Translations under genes and position numbers: made by a program
In this document: positions 57,957 through 64,000 of the stretch, piece by piece
Layout: every line of letters starts with the position of its first letter
Numbering within the stretch: the stretch's first letter is position 1
Notes under the pieces: generated by a model
Databases searched by the model: none
Seen by the model: only the letters and a program-made list of their open reading frames with translations
Told to the model about the DNA's origin: nothing
From: Actinophytocola sp049647105
GTDB taxonomy: Bacteria > Actinomycetota > Actinomycetes > Mycobacteriales > Pseudonocardiaceae
Direction: 5' to 3'
Assembly (NCBI RefSeq): GCF_049647105.1
Contig: NZ_JBARWZ010000147.1
Location: 17,913-81,912, forward strand
Length of the DNA stretch: 64,000 nt

Positions 57957-59335
57957 CGCGCCTCCAGGGACGACATGCGGCGGTACTCGTCCGGCAGCTC
58001 GTGACCCACCAGCTCGGCGGCCTTCTGCATCACCTCGATGAGCGCGGTGCCGTCGGCGACCTTGCGGTGCGCCTTCATGTCCCCGTCCCGGTAGGCGTTC
58101 TTCATCCGCAGCTGCAAGGGATCCAGGTCCAGCGCGCGGGCGATCCGGTCCATCTGGGACTCCAGCGCGAAGTCGCCGATGGTGACGCCGAACCCGCGCA
58201 TCGCGCTCGACGGGGTGCGGTTGGTGTACACGCAGTGGCAGTCGATCCGTACGTTCGGGATCGTGTACGGGCCGGGGAAGTGCGCGGCCGCTTTCGTGGT
58301 GCCGTACGGGGTGTGGCGCGAGTAGGCACCCGCGTCGATGTAGGCGGTGACCTGGCGCGCGACGATCCGCCCGTCGCTCATCACGCCGTCCTTGAGGTAG
58401 ATGCGTTCCGCCGCGCGGGGCGAGGACACCTGCATCTCCTCGTGGCGGCCGTAGACGAACTTCACCGGGCGGCCGGTCTTCATCGCGGCCACGCAGGCGA
58501 CCGGCTCGACCACGACGTCGACCTTGCCACCGAACCCGCCGCCGACCGTGCCACCCACGATGCGGAGCTTGTTGAAGTCGGCTTCGAGGATCAGCGCGGT
58601 GTTGTCGAGGGTGAAGAAGCACGCCTGCGTGTCGGAGTGGATCCGCAGCCTGCCGTCGGGCTGCGGCACGACGGTGCAGCCGGTGGTCTCCACCGGTGCC
58701 TGCTCGATCGGCGAGGACTGGTAGCGCCACTCGAAGACGTGGTCCGCCTCGGCGAAACCCTGTTCCACGTCACCGAGACGCACGCGCCTGCAGTGGTGGC
58801 CCTCGTAGGTGAAGTGGTTCCTGCCGTGGTACTCATTGACGATCGGCGCGTCCTCCTTGAGCGCCTCCTCGACGTCGAACACCGGGGGCAGGTCCACATA
58901 GTCGACCCGCACGGCGGCGGCGCCTGCGAGCGCGGCGGCCTCGGTCTCGGCGACGACCGCGACGATCGGCTCACCGAGGTAGCGGACCTTGTCCACGGCG
59001 AGGATCGGCTCGTCGTCCGGGGTGACGCCGATGAGCTTCAGCGGCGTGTAGAGGTTGTTCGGGATGTCGGCGCCGGTGAGGACCGACACCACGCCCGGCA
59101 CCGCGAGCGCGATGGAGGCGTCGACGCAGGCGAGCCGGGCGTGGTGTCGGGCGGACCTGTGCATCTTGAGATGCAGCAGGCCGGTCGGGCGGACGTCCTC
59201 GAAGAACTCCGTGCGCCCGGTGACGTGGCCGAGCGCGTCGGAGCGGGTGACGACCGACCCGATGACGGTGAAATCGTCGCCGTCGTGTTCCGGTGCGAAG
59301 TAGCCGGTGTCGACGGGGCTGCGGCGGTAGCTCAT
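57953..59335 (-). CDS. Molybdenum hydroxylase large subunit, N-terminal half (separate gene)
   Basis: 460 residues from the ATG at 59335, overlapping the ferredoxin-like subunit stop. It opens with the hammerhead-type domain (GRTEFFEDVRPTGLLHLKM, YLGEPIVAVVAETEAAA). The Mo-binding part starts with PIEQAPVETTGCTV and contains GGTVGGGFGGKVDV and AMRGFG. It stops at a point where single-chain homologues continue into the next gene. The preceding small and FAD subunits are encoded upstream in the same transcript. Confidence 0.92.
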   Translation of the reverse strand: MSYRRSPVDTGYFAPEHDGDDFTVIGSVVTRSDALGHVTGRTEFFEDVRPTGLLHLKMHRSARHHARLACVDASIALAVPGVVSVLTGADIPNNLYTPLKLIGVTPDDEPILAVDKVRYLGEPIVAVVAETEAAALAGAAAVRVDYVDLPPVFDVEEALKEDAPIVNEYHGRNHFTYEGHHCRRVRLGDVEQGFAEADHVFEWRYQSSPIEQAPVETTGCTVVPQPDGRLRIHSDTQACFFTLDNTALILEADFNKLRIVGGTVGGGFGGKVDVVVEPVACVAAMKTGRPVKFVYGRHEEMQVSSPRAAERIYLKDGVMSDGRIVARQVTAYIDAGAYSRHTPYGTTKAAAHFPGPYTIPNVRIDCHCVYTNRTPSSAMRGFGVTIGDFALESQMDRIARALDLDPLQLRMKNAYRDGDMKAHRKVADGTALIEVMQKAAELVGHELPDEYRRMSSLEAR

Positions 59336-59820
59336 GCCGGCCTCCCCGCCGCGCGGCGCCGGCCCGCCGCGTCCAGGATCGCGTTCACGATCGGTTCGTA
59401 GCCGGTGCAGCGGCAGACGTTGCCGCTGATCGCCTCGACCACCTCCGCGCGGGTCGGGTCGGGGTTCCCGGCGAGCAGCGCCTCGGCGGTCATGATCATG
59501 CCGGAGGTGCAGAAACCGCACTGTGTGGCGAAGTCCTCCAGGAACGCGGACTGGACCTCGTCGAGATCGCCGGTGGGGGCGACGCCTTCGAGGGTGCGCA
59601 CGGCGGCGCCGTCGACGGTCTCGACGGGCAGCAGGCAGGACGGGACCGGCCGGTCGTCGACGAGCACCGTGCACGACCCGCACGCGCCCTGCGCGCAGCC
59701 GCGTTTCGCCGCGGTGAGGCCGAGGGTGTCACGCAGGGCGCCGAGCAGCGTGGTGCCGGGGCGCGCGAGAAACTCCTCCTCGCGGTCGTTGACGCGGAGG
59801 GTGACGATCCGGGAGGCCAT
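59332..59820 (-). CDS. Molybdenum hydroxylase small subunit (two [2Fe-2S] clusters)
   Basis: 162 residues. The plant-ferredoxin-like cluster has CAQGACGSC plus a later Cys (PVPSC), and the helical cluster has CGFCTSGM and CRCTGY. All eight cysteines are present. It relays electrons from the molybdenum site to the FAD subunit. Start overlaps the FAD-subunit stop and its stop overlaps the large subunit start (ATGA both). Confidence 0.95.
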   Translation of the reverse strand: MASRIVTLRVNDREEEFLARPGTTLLGALRDTLGLTAAKRGCAQGACGSCTVLVDDRPVPSCLLPVETVDGAAVRTLEGVAPTGDLDEVQSAFLEDFATQCGFCTSGMIMTAEALLAGNPDPTRAEVVEAISGNVCRCTGYEPIVNAILDAAGRRRAAGRPA

Positions 59821-60608
59821 CAGTCTTCCCCCAACAGGGCGCGGCGGACGTGGACGGGCAGGACGCGGGCGCGGTACCAGGCGGAGGCGTAGGCGTCGTC
59901 GAACGGCGCGGTGCCTTCGTGTGCCGCCTCGGCGGCCGCCTCCGCCGCGGCCCGGTCGAGCGGGCGGCCGATGAGTGCCCGTTCGGCGGCGCGGGCCCTG
60001 ACCGGCGCCCGCGCGACCCCGCCGAGCGCGATCGTGGCCTGTTCGACGACCCCGTCGCCGACGACCAGTGCGGCCGCGACGGTCACGATCGATGCCGAGT
60101 TGTGCCTGCGCCGCATGGCTTTCCGGTACCGCCAGGTGTGCGGTAGTCCGAAGTGGATGGTGGTGACCACCTCGTTGTCCCCGACGGTGTCGCCGACGTC
60201 GATCGTGCGGGACCCGCCGGTGCTGAGCACGTCGAGCCGCGCGCCGAGCGCGAGCAGCGCCACGGTGAGATCCCCGTGCGGTTGCGCGGCGAAGAGGTTG
60301 CCGCCGACGGTGGCGAGGTTGCGCACGGGTGGTGAGGCGATGGAGCGGACCACCGGCGAGAGGAAGCGGAGCTCGTCGTGCGTCCCGAGGCGGGCGAGCG
60401 TGACGGCGGCACCGATCTCGGCCGCGCCGCCCGAGACCCGGAGGCCGTCGAGCCCGGCACCACGCAGCGAGATCAGCGTGTCCACGTCCATGGCACCGGT
60501 GTTGACGCGGGGCATGACGAGTGTGCCGCCGCCGAGCAGCCTGCCCCCGCCGCCGAGCAACCCGGCGGCCTCGGCCGCCGAGGACGGCAGATGTACCTTC
60601 GCCAGCAC
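59820..60608 (-). CDS. Molybdenum hydroxylase FAD-binding medium subunit
   Basis: 262 residues, GTG start with GGAGGG upstream. FAD-binding motifs are GGGTLVMPRVNTGA and ATVGGNLFAAQPHGDLTVALLALGA (key part ATVGGNL), followed by the CODH C-terminal-like domain. First gene of the operon; a GntR/FadR gene lies divergently with a palindromic site between. The substrate of the whole enzyme is probably a purine, pyridine or other heteroaromatic ring or aldehyde, not decided by sequence. Confidence 0.93.
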   Translation of the reverse strand: MLAKVHLPSSAAEAAGLLGGGGRLLGGGTLVMPRVNTGAMDVDTLISLRGAGLDGLRVSGGAAEIGAAVTLARLGTHDELRFLSPVVRSIASPPVRNLATVGGNLFAAQPHGDLTVALLALGARLDVLSTGGSRTIDVGDTVGDNEVVTTIHFGLPHTWRYRKAMRRRHNSASIVTVAAALVVGDGVVEQATIALGGVARAPVRARAAERALIGRPLDRAAAEAAAEAAHEGTAPFDDAYASAWYRARVLPVHVRRALLGED

Positions 60609-60627
60609 AAACCCTCCCCATCGAGGC

Positions 60628-60648
60628 GATTATCGATAATTGATAATC
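60628..60648. promoter_or_regulatory. Candidate GntR/FadR operator
   Basis: GATTATC (60628-60634) and GATAATC (60642-60648) form an inverted repeat with a central GATAATT, in the gap between the hydroxylase operon and the GntR gene. The AT-rich site stands out in this GC-rich DNA and could also hold a -10 box. Confidence 0.6.
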
Positions 60649-60701
60649 TGGTTCAGACGGTACGGTTACCCGTCGAGGACCGTCAAGACCCCGAGGACCA
60701 C

Positions 60702-61373
60702 ATGGCCGACACGAAGCCGCTGCCCCGGCTGACACTGAGCAGGCAGATCCGCGACGCACTCGTGCGCCGCATCGTGTCGGGCGAGCTGGTACCGGGCGAA
60801 CGCCTGGTGGAGACCCGGATCGCGGAGGACTACGGCACGAGCCAGGCCCCGGTCCGCGAGGCACTGCGCGAGCTCGAGGCGATCGGCATGGTCGAGACGA
60901 AGCCGCGCCGTGGCTCGTTCGTGCGGCACTTCATCCAGCAGACGCTGCGGGAGAGCTACGTCGTACGCGCGGCACTGGAGGAAGCCGCGACGCGCCTCGC
61001 GTTGCCCGCGGGCACCGTGCCCTTCGAGGCACTGCACGCGGACGTCACCGCCATGCGGGAGGCCGCGGCACGCGGCGACGTGCAGGCGGTCGGCACGGCG
61101 AGCGTGTCGTTCCACCGGCACGTCATCGACGCCGCGGGCAACGAGCTACTCAAGGGCGCGTGGGAGGCCCTGCAGATCGAGGCCCGCACGGCGGTCACCC
61201 TGCTGGCGGTCGAACCCGCGCTCGGCGAGGTCGCGGAGGAACACGCGGAGTTGCTGGCAGTACTGGAATCCGGTGACCTGTCGGCGGCCTGCAGGCTGAC
61301 CCGCGACCACCAGTGGCACTACGCCGACCTCCCGCACGACGCCCACGGCCGGGCCCGGACCCCAATGCACTGA
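60702..61373 (+). CDS. GntR family regulator, FadR/FCD subfamily
   Basis: 223 residues. The winged helix is LSRQIRDALVRRIVSGELVPGERL (blocks RDALVRRIVSGELVPG and SQAPVREALRELEAIGMV). The all-helical FCD ligand domain has the metal-type residues in FHRHVIDAAGN and a late RDHQWHY. It probably represses the divergent hydroxylase operon until the substrate or an intermediate binds. Confidence 0.92.
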   Translation: MADTKPLPRLTLSRQIRDALVRRIVSGELVPGERLVETRIAEDYGTSQAPVREALRELEAIGMVETKPRRGSFVRHFIQQTLRESYVVRAALEEAATRLALPAGTVPFEALHADVTAMREAAARGDVQAVGTASVSFHRHVIDAAGNELLKGAWEALQIEARTAVTLLAVEPALGEVAEEHAELLAVLESGDLSAACRLTRDHQWHYADLPHDAHGRARTPMH

Positions 61374-61519
61374 AGGGCACCCCTGTTACTGCGACCAGGC
61401 GAGGCTGGGGAGCCGCGTAGCCACCAGGAGTAGAGCGGACCGCGGGTACACCACCCGACCGAGTGACACAGAGGTAGATGCCTTCTGCAAATTGCAACTC
61501 AGGCGTAGCCTCACTTTCC

Positions 61520-61888
61520 GTGGCTAATACAGCAAAACGTGTTACCCAGCGCCACGACCCGACGCCGGTGTTGCGACAGGCGGTGCAGGCCGCGCAGCGA
61601 AGGCTGTTACTCGGCCGGCACGACCTCGCTGACGTCAACGAGGCGCTGGCCAGGTTGTTCGCCGACCTGGCCCCCATCCACGACCAACTCACGGCGGCCG
61701 CGAGCGCCGCACCGGAAGGCCCGGTGGCGGCCGTGCTCGCACAGTTGCGTGCGAGCTTCGGCCACGCCGTGGACGGCCGCCCGGAACCCGCGATCAACGG
61801 CGTGATCACCGCCGCGACGACCGCGATCCGCCTCGCGGACGACGTGGCACTGGCCCGGGAGTACACCGACCAGGCCCGCTGGCGCTGA
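61520..61888 (+). CDS. Hypothetical helical protein
   Basis: 122 residues from a GTG at 61520; an in-frame ATG at 61478 would add 14 residues. Alanine-rich and predicted mostly helical (VLRQAVQAAQRRLLLGRHDLADVNEALARL in part). No motif recognised. It stands alone and ends at a bidirectional hairpin. Confidence 0.6.
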   Translation: MANTAKRVTQRHDPTPVLRQAVQAAQRRLLLGRHDLADVNEALARLFADLAPIHDQLTAAASAAPEGPVAAVLAQLRASFGHAVDGRPEPAINGVITAATTAIRLADDVALAREYTDQARWR

Positions 61889-61909
61889 CCCCGATGGTGA
61901 ATAAGCGAA

Positions 61910-61939
61910 CCGGGGCCGGTGCGTGCGCACCGACCCCGG
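61910..61939. terminator. Hairpin terminator
   Basis: CCGGGGCCGGTGC (61910-61922) pairs with GCACCGACCCCGG (61927-61939) with one G-U-type mismatch and a 4-nt loop, between two convergent genes. Confidence 0.8.
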
Positions 61940-61960
61940 CGGAGAGAACGACCCGGTGAC

Positions 61961-63145
61961 CTACGACCGCGGCGCGAAGTAGCCGAACAGGTCGATGATC
62001 GCGTCCGGGTAGTTCAGGTGGTTGTACAGGTCGACCGCACGGGAGACCCCCAGCGGGACGACCGTCTGGTTCGAGGCTGTCTGCATCGTGTTCAGGTTGA
62101 GCTGTGAGATGCCAGGGCGGGGCGTCCCTGCCTCGAACGCGGTCAGGTACGTGCCGCCTGAGTAGTAGTCGATACCGGTGAGGTTGAACGACACCGTCGT
62201 CGCCGCGGCAGGGACCACGTGGGCCAGCGGGATGCGCTGGAAACCGCGGTGCGGCAGGGTTGCCGTGGGGCGGGAGTCGAACGCGCGGACCGGGGCGACC
62301 GGGTGGTACGCCTCGCCGTCGGCGGCGTAGTAGCCGAGGATGTCGACGAACGCGTCCACCATGCCCGCGTTGTTCCGCACGGTGATCTTCCGATCGCCCG
62401 GCGGCAGCGCCACGATCGCCTTGTTCGCGGTGACCTCACCCATCTCGACGTTCACCGTCGACGTCGCCGGGCCCACGTAGCCGCCGCCACCCACGGACAG
62501 GAACGTGTCCCGCGTCGGCTGGTGAGCGGTCACGTTGAGCACCACGGCGCTCGCCCCCTCTGGCACAACGCCGGGTGCGACGTCGTCCAGCGGCGCGATG
62601 ATGATGCCACCGCCCGGGATGCGCGTGGGGTCTGGCCTGGTGTCGAACAGCCGCCGAGGGGACGCCAAGGCGTTGAAGAACATCTCGCCGTCCGCCGAGT
62701 AGTAGCCGACCAGGTCCGCCACCAGGTTGACGTACCCGTTGTGGTTGTACAGCGTCACCCACGGCCGGGCCGGGTTGACGGTCACCGTGGCCTCGTTCGA
62801 TCTGATCTCCAGCGGCCGCAGGTTGAGACTTGACACCCCCGGTCTCGGCGTCCATCTGTCGTGGGCGGTGACGAAGGTCGGCGCGGTCGGCGAGATGGCG
62901 GTGATGTTCAGTGCCACCGCCGACGCGCCTGGCGGCACGTGCCCGCTGAGGTCGAAGTTGACGCTCCCGCTCGCCGAGACGGGCATGCCTCTGCGGGTGT
63001 CGAGGACGCGTACCGGGTCGACCGCGGTGTAGGCCAGGCCTGCCGCGGCGGGCTGCGGCTGCGCCGCGGCGGCCTGGCCGACCGGACCCGCCATGGTCAG
63101 GCCGATCAGACCGGCCGCGAGCACGCCAAAGAAACGTTTGCGCAT
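61961..63145 (-). CDS. Secreted protein with three beta-rich repeats
   Basis: 394 residues from the ATG at 63145. Signal peptide RKRFFGVLAAGLIGLTMAGPVGQAAA (shown in part). Three repeats of about 115 residues each begin with VRVLDTR, RRLFDTR and VRAFDSR and contain VALNIT/VVLNVT/VSFNLT, TPRPGxSxLNL and an end like VNLVADLVGYY, DAFVDILGYY, DAIIDLFGYF. Such secreted repeat proteins are common in actinomycetes; their role is unknown. The neighbour is also a large secreted protein. Confidence 0.85.
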   Translation of the reverse strand: MRKRFFGVLAAGLIGLTMAGPVGQAAAAQPQPAAAGLAYTAVDPVRVLDTRRGMPVSASGSVNFDLSGHVPPGASAVALNITAISPTAPTFVTAHDRWTPRPGVSSLNLRPLEIRSNEATVTVNPARPWVTLYNHNGYVNLVADLVGYYSADGEMFFNALASPRRLFDTRPDPTRIPGGGIIIAPLDDVAPGVVPEGASAVVLNVTAHQPTRDTFLSVGGGGYVGPATSTVNVEMGEVTANKAIVALPPGDRKITVRNNAGMVDAFVDILGYYAADGEAYHPVAPVRAFDSRPTATLPHRGFQRIPLAHVVPAAATTVSFNLTGIDYYSGGTYLTAFEAGTPRPGISQLNLNTMQTASNQTVVPLGVSRAVDLYNHLNYPDAIIDLFGYFAPRS

Positions 63146-63254
63146 TGGATTGAACCCCCCGGATTCGGGCTTCAGCCGAAGGTGTCTCCGTTCGGCTGCC
63201 ATGGAAGACGTGCTTCCACGATGGGGGTTGCGTGGATGTTCTCCGGCGGAAGGG

Positions 63255-63293
63255 CCCCGGTGCTGGAGTACTTGACGGGCTCCAGCACCGGGG
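63255..63293 (-). terminator. Hairpin terminator
   Basis: CCCCGGTGCTGGAG (63255-63268) and CTCCAGCACCGGGG (63280-63293) pair perfectly around an 11-nt loop, about 30 nt beyond the minus-strand stop at 63325. Confidence 0.88.
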
Positions 63294-63324
63294 TGGGGGC
63301 GGGCCGGCACCGGCCCCCGTCCGG

Positions 63325-64000
63325 TTACCCGGTCAGCGGCGCCCGCAGCGCCGTCGCGATCGCGACGAGCTGCGCGCGGACCTCCGCGGTCGCGACCGTG
63401 TTCGCCACCGTGGTGAAGCGGTCGAGCGCGGCCATGGCCGGCCGGTTCAGCCCGGCCCTGGACAGGTGCGCCGCGGTCGCGAGGTGGACGTAGAGCTGGA
63501 GGTAGCTCGCGAGCCCCAGCCTTCCCTCCGCCCGGTAACTGACGAGCAGGTCGGCCGCGGTGTCCCACGTGACCGCCACGGCGAACGGCACCCTGACCTC
63601 CTCGGCGTTGCCCGCCTCGTCGGTGGCCACGACCCGCAGTTCGTGCGCACCTGCTGTCGGGGCAACCGAAAGCGGGGTCTGGACCCGTTCGCCGTCCAGC
63701 TCCACCACCACCGACGCGACACCGGAGGCCGGGTCGGCCGCGGTGGCACCGAGCGACAGTGCCGTGCCCACGTCGTACGCGCGACCCGCCTCGACTCCCG
63801 TCACCGAGACGGCGGGCACGGTCCTGTCCACCATCGCGGTCGCCGGGACCGCGGCGGAGACGTTGCCCGCGGCGTCGATCGCGCGGAACTCCAGTGCGTG
63901 GCTGCCGTCCTGGTCCAGCACCACCGGTGCCGTGTAGCCGGTCCACTCACCGTTGCCTGCCCGCTGTTCGACGCGGATCTCGCCTGCCCGGTCGTCGGGG
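63325..64000 (-). CDS. C-terminal part of a large extracellular protein (Ig-like repeats, FIMAH-like end)
   Basis: The frame is open to the window edge, so the gene begins beyond 64000; about 225 residues are seen. Two Ig-like repeats carry the HALEFRAIDAAGNV and HELRVVATDEAGNAEEV motifs. A helical end follows (LLVSYRAEGRLGLASYLQLYVHLATAAHL in part), resembling the FIMAH domain found at the end of secreted actinobacterial enzymes. The missing N-terminal part probably holds the catalytic or binding domain. Confidence 0.8.
   Translation of the reverse strand, partial: PDDRAGEIRVEQRAGNGEWTGYTAPVVLDQDGSHALEFRAIDAAGNVSAAVPATAMVDRTVPAVSVTGVEAGRAYDVGTALSLGATAADPASGVASVVVELDGERVQTPLSVAPTAGAHELRVVATDEAGNAEEVRVPFAVAVTWDTAADLLVSYRAEGRLGLASYLQLYVHLATAAHLSRAGLNRPAMAALDRFTTVANTVATAEVRAQLVAIATALRAPLTG

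Overview
This 64 kb window is very GC-rich. Its gene content (type I PKS, SARP and LuxR regulators, ECF sigma with zinc-finger anti-sigma, FcoT/FadD10-like lipid genes, DUF5709, many GTG starts and ATGA overlaps) points to a filamentous actinobacterium, most likely a member of Pseudonocardiales (Lentzea/Saccharothrix/Amycolatopsis type). The genus is an inference. No rRNA, tRNA, CRISPR array or transposase was seen.

Region 1 (1-8522) is the 3' end of a modular type I PKS: AT-DH-KR-ACP of a module cut by the window edge, then KS-AT-DH-KR-ACP and a C-terminal docking domain. Both modules look malonyl-specific and polyene-forming.

Region 2 (about 8.5-31 kb) is the most interesting part. It reads as an isonitrile-type metallophore (chalkophore-like) locus under an ECF sigma factor closely resembling mycobacterial SigC. 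One arm on the minus strand runs TauD-family isonitrile synthase (ScoE/Rv0097-like), carrier protein, single-module C-A-T-TE NRPS, MFS exporter, metallophore-binding lipoprotein, FecCD permease and FecE-type ATPase. The last six genes are chained by 4-8 nt overlaps. The second arm, FcoT-like thioesterase and FadD10-like acyl-activating enzyme, lies about 14 kb further downstream on the same strand. Between the arms are sigC, a divergent membrane zinc-finger anti-sigma gene, a two-component pair, a SARP regulator, and a fused YcaO cyclodehydratase plus SagB-type dehydrogenase with no visible precursor peptide. The anti-sigma gene and the isonitrile synthase gene carry the same promoter pattern, GGAAC-17 nt-CGACTA.

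Region 3 (31-38 kb) continues the metal/isonitrile theme: a Cu(+)-type P1B ATPase with two nearly identical heavy-metal domains, a histidine-rich membrane-anchored protein, a siderophore-interacting reductase, a DUF1295 membrane enzyme and a DJ-1/PfpI protein with isonitrile-hydratase motifs.

Region 4 (38-47 kb) mixes intact accessory genes with several gene remnants (P-loop kinase, DoxX-like, YdcF-like, methyltransferase, NADP reductase). The methyltransferase has lost its middle, and a 12-unit, 22-bp repeat array stands in its place. Two more arrays of the same 22-bp family lie at 49.1 and 53.4 kb.

Region 5 (47-53.4 kb) holds an MFS drug exporter, a LuxR regulator, a secreted C39-like protein, and a Na+/H+ antiporter fused to a UBP zinc finger followed by a DUF5709 gene. 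Region 6 (53.9-61.4 kb) is an eight-gene minus-strand operon for a molybdenum hydroxylase with a naturally split large subunit, MoxR and VWA maturation factors, an amidohydrolase and a YciI protein, facing a GntR/FadR regulator. Region 7 (61.5-64 kb) has a small hypothetical gene, a secreted triple-repeat protein and the 3' end of a large secreted protein that runs off the window.
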